A DNA stretch of 64,000 nucleotides from positions 186,001 to 250,000 of the forward strand of contig NZ_CAMPOV010000003.1 of the NCBI RefSeq assembly GCF_946892675.1, in the 5' to 3' direction. The notes beneath the pieces were generated by a model. That model ran no database searches. It was not told where the DNA came from and was given only the letters and a program-made list of their open reading frames with translations. Position numbers and translations under genes: made by a program. This stretch comes from Arthrobacter sp. Marseille-P9274 (GTDB lineage Bacteria; Actinomycetota; Actinomycetes; Actinomycetales; Micrococcaceae). Numbering within the stretch: position 1 is the first letter of the stretch; every line of letters begins with the position of its first letter. Positions 1-8,702 of this stretch are shown here, one piece after another.

Positions 1-1
1 C

Positions 2-1390
2 GCACGTTTCCTGGAAACCATCGCGGACAACATCGAAGCCATCGGTGACGAACTGATCGATCGGGCCTCGGCAGAGACGGGGCTCGGCGCCGAGCGGCTG
101 CGCGGCGAGCGGGCCCGCACCACCGGCCAGCTACGGCTGTTTGCCGACGTCGTACGCCGCGGCGATTTCCGCGGCGTGCGGATCGATCCCGCCCTGCCGG
201 ACCGCACGCCGCTGCCCCGCGCGGACATCAGGCTGCGCCAGATCCCGCTGGGACCCGTGGCAGTCTTCGGGGCCAGCAACTTTCCTCTCGCTTTCTCCGT
301 GGCCGGCGGAGACACCGCCTCGGCTTTCGCGGCCGGCTGCCCGGTGATCGTCAAGGCGCACAACGCCCATCCCGGCACCTCGGAACTTGTCGGCCAGGCC
401 ATCAGCCGCGCCGTCCGCGACCTCGAACTGCACCCCGGCGTCTTCTCGCTCGTGTACGGGGCCGGCACAAGCATCGGCCAGGAACTGGTCGCCGACCCGG
501 CCATCAAGGCCGTCGGCTTCACCGGTTCCCGCGCGGGCGGCACCGCCCTGATGCGCACCGCAGCCGCCCGCCTCGAACCCATCCCGGTCTACGCCGAGAT
601 GTCCTCGATCAATCCGGTCTACGTGCTCCCGGGGGCCGTGCGCGGCGATGCCGACGGCCTGGCCCGCCAGTACGTCGCCTCGGTGACCGGCAGCTCCGGC
701 CAGCTGTGCACCTCGCCCGGACTCCTGTTTGTGCCCGCCGGCGAGGACGGGGACCGCCTGGCGGACGCCGTCGCCCGGGCCCTCACCGGACAGGCCGGCC
801 AGACCATGCTGACCGAGGGAATCGCCTCGTCCTGGCAGCAGGGCTTCAGTTCGGTGGAGTCCGCAGCCGAGGTGGAACTGCTTGCCCGGGGCCAGGCAGG
901 CACCACGGCGAACGCGCCCGCACCGGCGATTTTCAGCTCCGACCTGGATGTCTTCACCGGCAACCGCGTCCTCCACGAGGAGATCTTCGGCGCGGCCAGC
1001 CTCATCGTCCGCTACAAGAACGTGGAAGACCTCGCCGAGGCCACGGACCTGCTCGAGGGGCAGCTGACGGCCTCGGTCCAGGCCACCGAGGAGGACTACG
1101 CATCGGCCGCCGCCCTGATTCCGGTCCTGGAACGCAAGGTCGGCAGGATCATCATCAACGGGTGGCCCACGGGCGTGGAGGTCGGCCATGCCATGGTCCA
1201 CGGCGGCCCCTACCCGGCAACTTCGGCCCCGAGCACGACCTCGGTCGGCACGCTGGCCATCCACCGGTTCCTGCGGCCCGTCTCCTACCAGAACTTCCCC
1301 CAAGAGCTGCTTCCGGCACCCCTGCAGGACGCCAACCCCTGGCAGGTGAACCGGCTCGTCGACGGCGAAGCCGAGATCCAGCCCCGCTAG
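2..1390 (+). CDS. Aldehyde dehydrogenase, ketoglutarate-semialdehyde type (5' truncated)
   Basis: NAD(P)-dependent aldehyde dehydrogenase that would oxidise a semialdehyde to the acid. The frame is open from base 2, so the N-terminus lies outside the window. Visible motifs are the coenzyme-domain stretch GPVAVFGASNFPLAF, the AEMSSINPVYVLP block where the general-base Glu sits, and SSGQLCTSPG with the nucleophilic Cys at 707-709. The SxNPV block is typical of alpha-ketoglutarate-semialdehyde dehydrogenases and unlike the ELGGKSP block of most aldehyde dehydrogenases. It lies 99 bp upstream of the hydratase gene and is probably co-transcribed with the next three genes. The exact substrate is an inference. 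Confidence 0.85.
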   Translation, partial: ARFLETIADNIEAIGDELIDRASAETGLGAERLRGERARTTGQLRLFADVVRRGDFRGVRIDPALPDRTPLPRADIRLRQIPLGPVAVFGASNFPLAFSVAGGDTASAFAAGCPVIVKAHNAHPGTSELVGQAISRAVRDLELHPGVFSLVYGAGTSIGQELVADPAIKAVGFTGSRAGGTALMRTAAARLEPIPVYAEMSSINPVYVLPGAVRGDADGLARQYVASVTGSSGQLCTSPGLLFVPAGEDGDRLADAVARALTGQAGQTMLTEGIASSWQQGFSSVESAAEVELLARGQAGTTANAPAPAIFSSDLDVFTGNRVLHEEIFGAASLIVRYKNVEDLAEATDLLEGQLTASVQATEEDYASAAALIPVLERKVGRIIINGWPTGVEVGHAMVHGGPYPATSAPSTTSVGTLAIHRFLRPVSYQNFPQELLPAPLQDANPWQVNRLVDGEAEIQPR

Positions 1391-1489
1391 CGGCCTGTCC
1401 GCAGCCCAAAGCTTCCGGCCCCGGATGGACCTAAACCACCCAACCCTCATCCGGGGCCGGATCTTCACATCTTGAAAGGAACCACACCC

Positions 1490-2272
1490 ATGTCCACCAT
1501 CACCCTCGAGGACGTCGCCGGCACCCTCCGCACCGCCCGGCAGCAGGGCGAGCCCATCGCCGCACCGACGGAGACCTGGCCCTCCCTGGACGCCGACGCC
1601 GCGTTCGCCGTCCAGAAAATCAACATCGACCAGGCCGTCGCCAACGGCGACCGTCTCGTGGGCTACAAGCTCGGGAACATCGCCAAGGTCATGCAGGATG
1701 CCTTCGGCCTCGACCAGCCGGACTACGGACACCTGCTGGCCAGCACCTTCGCCTGCGAGGGGACCGCCCTGGAGCGGGGCAGGTTCATCGAGCCGTTCGT
1801 GGAACTCGAGCCGGCCTTCGTCCTGCGGCGGCACCTGCGCGGCCCGAACGCTACCGTCGCCGACGTCGTGAATGCCGTCGAATTCGCCATGCCGGCGATC
1901 GAAATCATCGACTCCCGGGTCAAGGACTGGGCGATCGGGCTTCCGGACACGCTGGCCGACAACGGATCCACCGGAGCGGTCATTCTCGGCGGAACGCCCC
2001 GCCGGGTCACCGACCTGAACCTGCGCGACACCCGCGGCGTCCTGCGGTTCAATGACCGGGAGGTCATCGCCGGATCCACCCGCAATATCCTCGGCAATCC
2101 CCTGGCTGCCGTGGCCTGGCTGGTCAACCGCCTGGCCTGCTATGGCGTCGAGTTCCAGCCCGGCCAGGTCATCCTGCCCGGCAGCTGCCTGCAGGCAGTC
2201 CCCATGAAGGAAGCCGGCCGCTGGTCGGGAACCTTCGAGGGCTGGGGCACCGTCGAGTTCGACGTCGCCTAA
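1490..2272 (+). CDS. 2-keto-4-pentenoate hydratase family protein
   Basis: About 260 residues, full length for the MhpD/HpaH hydratase family, which adds water to 2-oxo-4-enoates made in meta-cleavage type pathways. Family blocks seen are GYKLGN near residue 55, FVELEPAF with the metal-binding Glu residues, MPAIEIIDSR and GNPLAAVAWL. The ATG at 1490 is chosen because GAAAGGA ends 9 nt upstream; an in-frame TTG at 1472 lies on that ribosome site. Followed after 100 bp by a FAH-fold hydrolase and then an HpcH-type aldolase, the usual partners. Substrate chain length cannot be read from the sequence. Confidence 0.85.
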   Translation: MSTITLEDVAGTLRTARQQGEPIAAPTETWPSLDADAAFAVQKINIDQAVANGDRLVGYKLGNIAKVMQDAFGLDQPDYGHLLASTFACEGTALERGRFIEPFVELEPAFVLRRHLRGPNATVADVVNAVEFAMPAIEIIDSRVKDWAIGLPDTLADNGSTGAVILGGTPRRVTDLNLRDTRGVLRFNDREVIAGSTRNILGNPLAAVAWLVNRLACYGVEFQPGQVILPGSCLQAVPMKEAGRWSGTFEGWGTVEFDVA

Positions 2273-2372
2273 GACCTCCCACAGCCGCGCCGGCATGCCC
2301 CGGCCCCGGACGCCGGGGCCGGGGCACGCGTCGGCGGAAAATCCCGTCCGGCAACTCAAACGAAAGTCCCCC

Positions 2373-3227
2373 ATGCGCCTGGCCAACATCTCCGACCGCC
2401 TCTCACTGATCACTCCCGCCGGCGAGGTCGTCGACGTCTCGCAGGAAACCGGCGGCCGGTTCAGCCCCCGCATCCAGGACTGCTACGACCGCTGGGACGA
2501 ACTCCTGGAAGTGGCATCCGCCCTCCACCGGATAACAGGGAAACCCCTCGCCGACGTGCCGGCTGGGGACTTCGGCAATCCCGCACCGCACCCGCGGCAG
2601 GTTTTCGCGATCGGGCTGAACTATGCCGACCACGCAGCCGAAGCATCGCTGGCGGTGCCCGAGGACCTCACGGTGTTCACGAAATTCCCCACCTCGCTGG
2701 CCGGCCCCTACGGGACCGTCTCCCTGCCGCCGGGAACCGTAGACTGGGAAGTCGAGCTCGTCGCCGTCATCGGGCGGGGCGGTCGGGACATCGCCGCGGG
2801 CCAGGCGTGGAGCCGCGTCGCCGGTGTCTCGGTGGGACAGGACCTGTCCGAGCGCACCATGCAGGCGGCCGGGCCTGCGCCACAGTACAGCCTCGCGAAG
2901 TCCTTCCCCGGATTCGGACCGGTCGGCCCGCTGCTGGCCAGCCCGGACGAGTTCGAGGATCCGGACAACATCGAACTGGGCTGCGCCATCAACGGCGAAC
3001 AAGTCCAGAAGGGGAGCACTAAGGACATGGTCTTCCCTGTCCCCGAGATCATCGCGCGGCTGTCCAGGATCACGCCGCTGCTCCCCGGAGACGTCATCTT
3101 CACCGGCACGCCTCCCGGAGTGGGCGTCGGCCGCTCTCCCCAGCGTTTCCTCGCGCCGGGGGACGAACTGGTCACTTACATGAGCGGCGTGGGCGAAATG
3201 CGCCACCGCATGCAGGCCCGCGGCTAG
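2373..3227 (+). CDS. Fumarylacetoacetate hydrolase family protein
   Basis: 284-residue FAH-fold enzyme. The family hydrolyses or decarboxylates 2,4-diketo or 5-oxo acids using a divalent metal. Signatures are FAIGLNYADHAAEA near residue 85, the metal-ligand region VDWEVELVAVIG, GVSVGQDLSER, and the C-terminal FTGTPPGVGVG loop. The ATG at 2373 starts just before the conserved N-terminal region; 26 upstream in-frame codons are low-complexity and were rejected. It sits between the hydratase and the aldolase, so it may act as isomerase/decarboxylase (HpaG-like) or as a diketo-acid hydrolase (sugar-acid pathway). These alternatives cannot be separated here. Confidence 0.85.
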   Translation: MRLANISDRLSLITPAGEVVDVSQETGGRFSPRIQDCYDRWDELLEVASALHRITGKPLADVPAGDFGNPAPHPRQVFAIGLNYADHAAEASLAVPEDLTVFTKFPTSLAGPYGTVSLPPGTVDWEVELVAVIGRGGRDIAAGQAWSRVAGVSVGQDLSERTMQAAGPAPQYSLAKSFPGFGPVGPLLASPDEFEDPDNIELGCAINGEQVQKGSTKDMVFPVPEIIARLSRITPLLPGDVIFTGTPPGVGVGRSPQRFLAPGDELVTYMSGVGEMRHRMQARG

Positions 3228-3271
3228 GCAAGGTCGTTAGCGGTTCCGCCAACCCGAAGAAGGAGCAACAG

Positions 3272-4094
3272 ATGATGGCATACGGCGAGAGCGGACGGCA
3301 GGCCCGCCTGCAGACTCCGCGTCTGGTGCTCGACGGCGGCCGGACCTCCTACGGCGCCTGGGTCAACTTCCGCGACCCGGCCGTCGTGGACGTCCTCGCC
3401 GCCGAGCAGTTCGACTGGATCTGCCTCGACGGCCAGCACGGCGGCGCGGAAATCCACGAAATGCAGCACCTCGTCGAAGCCGCCCACCTGTTTTCCGTGC
3501 CGTCGATCGTCCGCGTCCCGGGGCACGAGGCCGGAACCATCACACGGGTCCTCGATACAGGCGCCGGGGGCATCATCTTTCCGACCGTGGAAGACGCCGC
3601 GACGGCGGAATCCCTCGTCGCCGCCTGCCGCTTCCCTCCGCGCGGAAAGCGCAGCTACGGCCCAACGCGGCGAAGCCCCCGGTACCCGGCGCCGGAGTCC
3701 CGGTGACCCGCAGGAGGACGCGCTGTGCGTCCTGATGGTCGAGACCACGGAGGGGCTGGCCAACCTGGACGGGATCCTTGCCGCGCGGCCGGACGGGGTC
3801 TTCGTGGGCCCCTACGATCTGTCGCTCAGCCTCGGCATGACGTTCGATGAGCTGACCGGCGAGGGGCCCGACGGCGTCCTGGCCGACATCGTGCGCAGGG
3901 CAACCGCCGCCGGCGTCGTCCCAGGCATCTACGCCGGAGAACCGGAGCTTGCCCAAACGATGACCGGCCTCGGCTTCCGGTTTATGCCCATTGCCTCGGA
4001 CAGCGGCCTCCTGGCGGTGGCGGCCCGCAGCGCCGTCTCCGCCGCCGGCAGCATGCGACCCCGGAAAGCCCAGGGCACCGCTACCGCTTCGTGA
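3272..4094 (+). pseudogene. HpcH/HpaI-family aldolase, frameshifted
   Basis: Class II aldolase that would split a 4-hydroxy-2-oxo acid into pyruvate and an aldehyde. The N-terminal half (YGAWVNFRDP, DWICLDGQHGG, GIIFPTVED, RSYGPTR) is read from 3272 and stops at about 3706. The C-terminal half (GDPQEDALCVLMVETTEG, GVFVGPYDLSLSLG) continues in another frame and ends with TGA at 4092-4094. One indel around 3680-3702 would restore a normal ~270-residue enzyme. AAGGAG ends 6 nt before ATG 3272 and 9 nt before ATG 3275. Either decay or a sequencing error; without it the keto-acid pathway would lack its cleavage step. Confidence 0.75.
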
Positions 4095-4168
4095 GCAGGA
4101 CGATCCGGAAATGACCCACTGGCGGCAGAAGCCAAGACCGGCAAGAGATCGTTCGCCGAGAGGCTGTC

Positions 4169-4212
4169 CGAGCGGCAGGGCTCGACGGAATTCCGTCGAG
4201 CCCTGCCGCTCG
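4169..4212. terminator. Bidirectional terminator: 44-bp perfect palindrome
   Basis: Uninterrupted perfect palindrome lying between the convergent aldolase and exported metallo-hydrolase genes, directly abutting the stop codon of the latter at 4213. It can form a ~20-bp hairpin on either RNA strand, with GAATTC at its centre. No T-tract follows on either side, so rho-independence is uncertain. The exact symmetry is unusual. Confidence 0.7.
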
Positions 4213-6453
4213 TTAGCTACCCTGAAAACGGGTGCTCCGGCGTCGGGGATGACGATGGCGCTGGCTGGCGTCAGAGCGACGCGGTAGGTGCCGCCCGCCT
4301 TGACCGACTCGAGGACCGCCGCGGCCTTCGCGGCTCGGAAACCGTTGGGTGCGGAGGATCTCGGTCACCTCGGGACGGATGGACTCGACCGGCCCCACGC
4401 CCGGCAGGAATCCGCCGTAGGAGTCGAGCACGTCGAGCTCGAACTGCACGTACCAGCCCTCCGGGTCGTGCACGAAGCTGTCGATCAGGATGGTCGCCCC
4501 GTCTGCGAGCAGCGGGATCTGCGGGTTCTTATTGAGGGCGCGGTCGTAGCCGTGCAGCACCTTGCCGCCATCGACGAGCCGAACGCGGACGTCCTCGACG
4601 CCTTCCTCGCGGCCCGGCTTGAAGGGGCCGTAGGTCTCGATGCTCTGGTATCCCGGCTGGTCGTCGGCCACCGCGTTGGTGGCCACCGCATAGCGCTTCT
4701 CGAGGTAGTTGACCCATTCGCCACGGTTCATCGCATCCAGCATGGTCAGCTGCCGGCCGCGGTTCGCGGGGTCGTTGTTGTAGGCTTTCAGCGCCTGGTA
4801 GATCTCGATGAGCGGGAACTGGTTCGCGTGCTGCCCCGCGACGTAGTCGGGTTCGAACCGCTGCTGCAGCCATGCGAGGTTGTAGGGGAAGCCCAGACGC
4901 TGCCAGCCGTTGGTGGGGGAAACCGTCTTGGGGCTCCAGCCGTAGCCGCCCATGTAGCCGAAGGTGAGACGCTCGCCGTCGTCGGGATTCTCCACCTCGA
5001 AGATGAAGGAGGCCGATCCGGGCGTGTGTCCGGGCGACCACAGCGGCAGCAGGCGCACGTTTCCGAAATCCATCCACTCGTCGTAGGTGAAGAAATCGCT
5101 GCGCTCCCGGATGAGCGTTTCCCCGGCAGGCAGCGCAGGCGGCAGGTTCCAGACGTTGCCGACGGCGTCCTGCGGGAGTCCGACAATGTCTTCACGCGGC
5201 GAGAGAAGCCGTACCTTTCCGCCCGAGTTCTCAATCATCGTCACGAGTTCGACGGTGGACCCGTAATGGTCGAGGTGGCCGTGGGCCATGATGATGTCGT
5301 CGATGTCGCGCGGGTCGAAGCCCATGGCCTCGATGTTCTTCCAGTACTGGTATCCGCTGTTCGGCCATCCGGTGTCGACGAGGATCAGGCGATCGTCCTG
5401 CGGGTTCCGGGTCCCCCCGCTCGTCTTGAAGAGGTAGCAGGAGACCTCGTTGTCGCCGACGAAGAAGAAGGTGCCGGGGACGATTTCGAAGGGCTCCGTG
5501 CTTCGGGTGTAGGCCGCGGTTGTCGGGCGGGTCGCGACGATGTCCACGTAGCGCTGTCCGGACACAGGGTCGACTCCTTTGTCGCTGAGGAGGTCGCTTT
5601 GCGTGGGGACATCCCAGACGGGTTTGCCGTCCGACTCGTCATGCGGCGTGAAGAAGAAGATCTGCCTGACCTTGGCCTGCTTCACCTGCCGATGGTCGCG
5701 GTCGAACACGACGAAGGCGGCCTGACGCCGGGTGGTCGTGTAGGAGTAATCCTTCGTGACGGGGATCGCCTCGAAGGTCGAGGAGTCGGAGGCACCCCAG
5801 TTGGTCGTATCGACGCGGTACACCTCTGCGTCGGCGGCGACCCGATAGGTCTCCTCATAGCGCTTGCTCGGCCTTGGCAGCGGACGGCCGGAAATGTCCT
5901 CGGTGACGACGCGGCCGTCTCCGATGGTGATCGTCCCTTGGGACTTGCCATAAACCCAGCCGGCCGAGACCATCTCGCCGGGACGGCCGTTTCGAGGAGC
6001 CAGCTCCGGGCCGTATTTCTGCGTGGCGAAGATGGGCGTGCTGCTCTTGGTCAGTACGACATGGAAGGGATCGCGGTGCTCGTCGCCGACGACGACCTCA
6101 CCCTTCTTGACGACGAAGTCGACGAGAATCCCAGCGCTCAAACCCGCAGCGATCTCTTCCGCGGCACTCGCCCGGACGGGCTGCGTCACCGCCAGACGCG
6201 GTCCACCCTCGCACAGCACCGGCACCTCGACGACGGCGTGGTTGGCTCGGTCCGAGATCTTGGGGGCGCCGATGATGAAGCCCGATGCCACGCCGTCCTT
6301 CTGCTGAAGTCGAACAGTGGGCGCCGCCGGTGTGGCTACTGCCGCGTGTGCGGTGGCTTGGCTTGAGGAAAGGGCGGCGGCTGCCAGGGCCCCGCTGCCC
6401 GCGGCCGACGCGCCGGCCATGAAGAACGATCGGCGATTGAACTCGATTCCCAT
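4213..6453 (-). CDS. Tat-exported metallo-beta-lactamase-fold hydrolase
   Basis: 746-residue protein. The N-terminus (NRRSFFMAGASAAG) is a twin-arginine signal followed by an alanine-rich segment, so export is expected. The C-terminal half has the metallo-beta-lactamase metal site (HGHLDHYG, then GHTPGSASF); the first ~350 residues match no domain I recognise. ATG 6453 is chosen because GAAGGG precedes it and it sets the Tat motif at the N-terminus. From about 4345 the reading turns arginine-rich, while another frame reads FRAAKAAAVLESV and APVFRVA, so a one-base shift near the 3' end is likely and the true C-terminus is uncertain. Substrate unknown. Confidence 0.75.
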   Translation of the reverse strand: MGIEFNRRSFFMAGASAAGSGALAAAALSSSQATAHAAVATPAAPTVRLQQKDGVASGFIIGAPKISDRANHAVVEVPVLCEGGPRLAVTQPVRASAAEEIAAGLSAGILVDFVVKKGEVVVGDEHRDPFHVVLTKSSTPIFATQKYGPELAPRNGRPGEMVSAGWVYGKSQGTITIGDGRVVTEDISGRPLPRPSKRYEETYRVAADAEVYRVDTTNWGASDSSTFEAIPVTKDYSYTTTRRQAAFVVFDRDHRQVKQAKVRQIFFFTPHDESDGKPVWDVPTQSDLLSDKGVDPVSGQRYVDIVATRPTTAAYTRSTEPFEIVPGTFFFVGDNEVSCYLFKTSGGTRNPQDDRLILVDTGWPNSGYQYWKNIEAMGFDPRDIDDIIMAHGHLDHYGSTVELVTMIENSGGKVRLLSPREDIVGLPQDAVGNVWNLPPALPAGETLIRERSDFFTYDEWMDFGNVRLLPLWSPGHTPGSASFIFEVENPDDGERLTFGYMGGYGWSPKTVSPTNGWQRLGFPYNLAWLQQRFEPDYVAGQHANQFPLIEIYQALKAYNNDPANRGRQLTMLDAMNRGEWVNYLEKRYAVATNAVADDQPGYQSIETYGPFKPGREEGVEDVRVRLVDGGKVLHGYDRALNKNPQIPLLADGATILIDSFVHDPEGWYVQFELDVLDSYGGFLPGVGPVESIRPEVTEILRTQRFPSREGRGGPRVGQGGRHLPRRSDASQRHRHPRRRSTRFQGS

Positions 6454-6782
6454 ACGTGCACCCTTCGTTCCGGCGCCCTTCATTGGACGCGCTTTGATGG
6501 AACGATAAAGCGCCGTTGTGACGCACGTCCAAGTCCATGTGGGCATGGTTCCATGCGGTCGCGGTATGGCGCGGCAGCCAGCGGTGCTGCCGCCCGAGAC
6601 GGCTGTCAGCTCGGTGAAGCCCCGCCAAGCCGTGCAGGACGCCGAGGACCGAACGGGACACACCGGGTGCCGTCGCCGGCCGGAGGCCGCGCCTCGGGCA
6701 TGCTTGCCTAGGGGGCCCCGGGCCGTTCAGGCAACGGACCGGTGTCCCGAGACCCACGGCGGAAAGGAAGCCCCTCCCTCGA
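6454..6782. other. Divergent intergenic region
   Basis: 329 bp between the start of the exported metallo-hydrolase (minus) and the MFS gene (plus). It must hold both promoters, but I see no convincing -35/-10 pair or operator. GGAAAGGAA near 6759-6767 is a likely ribosome site for the MFS gene. No small gene is supported. Confidence 0.5.
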
Positions 6783-7943
6783 ATGAGCGCCCTTGGATAT
6801 CTTGCAGCGTCGGCGCCGCCGAGACTGGCCATTGCCGGTTCCGCCGTGGCTATCCCGATTCTCGCGGTGCAGCAAATGGACGATGTCCTCCTCGGCGGCG
6901 CCCTGGTCTCGGTCTCCCTAGGCCCCAGCGTGGTCGCGGCACCTCTGGTGGGCGCTGCCCTCGACCGTGCCCGCAGGCCGGGCGTCCTCATAGCGGCTTC
7001 CAGCCTGTTGACCGCCATCGCCTTCGCGACGACGGCGTTCCTCGGCGTGGCGCCCCTGCCCGCCATCTTCGCGGCCCTGGCCGTGGCCGGAGCGGCCGCC
7101 CCCTTCTTCATGGGCGGGCTCTCCAGCTTCGTTTCCGACGCGATCCCGGACAAACGGCGGGCCTTCGGCTACGACGCGCTCTCCTACAACGTCTCGGCCG
7201 TCGGCGGACCCGCCCTGGTCGCCATCATGCTGCTGCTCGTGCCCGCCCCGGCCGCCATGTGGATGCTGTCCGCCGCCGCGGCACTCGGCGCGGTGAGCGC
7301 CGTCGTGATCCGACGCTCATCCCACTCCGCCCCGGATGTTTCCGTCTGGCGGTCCGTCAAAGCCGGTCTGCACCAGATCGTCGGGAACCGGCGCCTGGCC
7401 GTGGTGACCGGCGCCTCCACCCTCACCCAGCTCGGCCAGGGCGGGCTCGCGATCGCCGCCGTCGCACTCTCGATCGAGCGCATCGGCTCGGCCGCCGAGG
7501 GCGCCGTCCTCGTCACGGCCTTCGCAGTCGGCAGCCTGGTCGGAGCGGTGTGGGAAACGATCCGGCCAACGCGAGCACGCCCCCACATGGTCATGATGGT
7601 CGGCTACCTGGCCACCGGCGTCTTCACCATCGCCGCGGCCTTCGACCTCGGGACAACCTGGACGCTCATCGCCATCGGCTTCTCCGGCGTCTTCACCGCG
7701 CCCAGCACCACCACCATGCTCTTCCTCCGCAGCCACCTGAGCCAGCCCGAGCTGAAAGCCCAGGTCTTCACCGTAGGAGCCGGCCTGCGCACCAGCGCCT
7801 CAGCCGCCGGCGCCGCCCTCGCCGGAACCGTCACCGGACTCGGCGGCGCCCTCACCCTCGCAGGAGTCGGCCTCGCCTGGGTCGCCTCGGCCGCCCTCAT
7901 GTTCGCCTACCCGACGGCGGACCGGTCCGCACCCAACGCCTGA
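6783..7943 (+). CDS. MFS transporter
   Basis: 386-residue integral membrane protein with about 12 hydrophobic segments and the short basic loop DRARRPG after the second helix, typical of major facilitator exporters. A central cytoplasmic break (RRSSHSAPDVSVWRSV) separates the two six-helix halves. The gene stands alone, convergent with the DUF6457 gene 41 bp downstream. No specificity motif is seen; drug or metabolite efflux is the default guess. Confidence 0.8.
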   Translation: MSALGYLAASAPPRLAIAGSAVAIPILAVQQMDDVLLGGALVSVSLGPSVVAAPLVGAALDRARRPGVLIAASSLLTAIAFATTAFLGVAPLPAIFAALAVAGAAAPFFMGGLSSFVSDAIPDKRRAFGYDALSYNVSAVGGPALVAIMLLLVPAPAAMWMLSAAAALGAVSAVVIRRSSHSAPDVSVWRSVKAGLHQIVGNRRLAVVTGASTLTQLGQGGLAIAAVALSIERIGSAAEGAVLVTAFAVGSLVGAVWETIRPTRARPHMVMMVGYLATGVFTIAAAFDLGTTWTLIAIGFSGVFTAPSTTTMLFLRSHLSQPELKAQVFTVGAGLRTSASAAGAALAGTVTGLGGALTLAGVGLAWVASAALMFAYPTADRSAPNA

Positions 7944-7984
7944 TGCCGAAGTGAAGCGGCCACAGGCGGGGAGGGCGTCCGCAA

Positions 7985-8302
7985 TCAGCCCCTTTGCCTT
8001 GGAGGGAGACCCTCGTTGCGTGCCTCCTGGCAGAGTCTGAACGCAACGTCTGCCGATTCTGAAACAGCTCCCTGGGTCGACGCCTTGTTACCCGCGCCGG
8101 CCGCCCCGGCTCCGTAACCAGCCGCGTATCCCACCAGGAATGTGGTGACCGGGGCCGTCGCATGTATCACTGACTCCGCGGATTTTCTTGCTAGATCCAA
8201 GAGCAATTCCACGTCCACATCCAGATCCCGGATCTGCAGTTCCTGTGTCAGCCGCTGGCTCCATTCAGCCAGGATCCGTAGTTCTTCATTATCGACGGCC
8301 AT
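7985..8302 (-). CDS. DUF6457 small protein
   Basis: 105 residues. The central blocks DVDVELLLDLARKSAESV and APVTTFLVGYAAG match the short actinobacterial DUF6457 family, often found beside molybdenum-cofactor genes such as mobA. Here the next strong context is a molybdopterin oxidoreductase gene 1.2 kb away, which fits a role linked to molybdenum cofactor, but the biochemical function is unknown. The C-terminal 35 residues are polar and not conserved as far as I can judge. Confidence 0.7.
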   Translation of the reverse strand: MAVDNEELRILAEWSQRLTQELQIRDLDVDVELLLDLARKSAESVIHATAPVTTFLVGYAAGYGAGAAGAGNKASTQGAVSESADVAFRLCQEARNEGLPPRQRG

Positions 8303-8459
8303 GGCTGCTCTCCTCGCTAGATCACCGGCCCGGGTGGCTCGGGTTGCTGACGAGATTACAATTCTTCACTCGATTAGTCAGCCATCACACGCAATCCTGC
8401 ATGCCAAGGGCAGAGCGCCCTGACGCCTGGCGCAAAAGGGCAAACGGCGCCCTCGTTCC

Positions 8460-8500
8460 GCCGGTTGAGGACGAGGAGGAAGGCCTCGTCCTCAACCGGC
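8460..8500. other. Strong hairpin upstream of the C1-oxidation operon
   Basis: Perfect 17-bp inverted repeat (arms 8460-8476 and 8484-8500, 7-nt loop) between the divergent DUF6457 gene and the promoter at 8553. No T-tract follows. It could insulate the plus-strand operon from upstream transcription or be a regulator site. A partial third copy of the right arm (CTCAACCGGC) follows at 8506-8515. Confidence 0.5.
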
Positions 8501-8552
8501 GAAGGCTCAACCGGCATATGTTTCGGCGCCTTTCGTGAGAGAACGCAATCGA

Positions 8553-8608
8553 TTGACATTGGCAGTGTCGTAGGTCACGCTGTTGCACATGGCGATACGC
8601 GTTGCACA
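8553..8608 (+). promoter_or_regulatory. Shared-type promoter/operator A (C1-oxidation operon)
   Basis: TTGACA at 8553-8558, 17-bp spacer, CACGCT at 8576-8581, then two GTTGC elements starting exactly 19 bp apart (8582 and 8601) with a third at 8613. The same order and spacing occur at 12177 and 20566. The poor -10 hexamer and the box at the expected start site suggest regulated transcription. It precedes the 28-codon leader, the metallo-hydrolase and the FdhF/YdeP gene. Confidence 0.7.
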
Positions 8609-8702
8609 ATAGGTTGCGCGGGGCCTCGCCAGCCGGCCGCTGCAATCCGAGGCGGGTAAATGCTGCCGCAGAGATTCTCAGCATCAGGAAGGACTGTCAG
8701 TC

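Noticed and set aside
131-2473. A 780-codon open frame on the minus strand
   Set aside because: It mirrors three recognisable plus-strand enzymes, has no family motif and shows the Gly/Arg/Asp-rich bias of antisense frames in high-GC DNA. Similar long antisense frames (4288-6366, 16596-17213, 21692-22978, 24032-25681, 43451-45693) were left out for the same reason.
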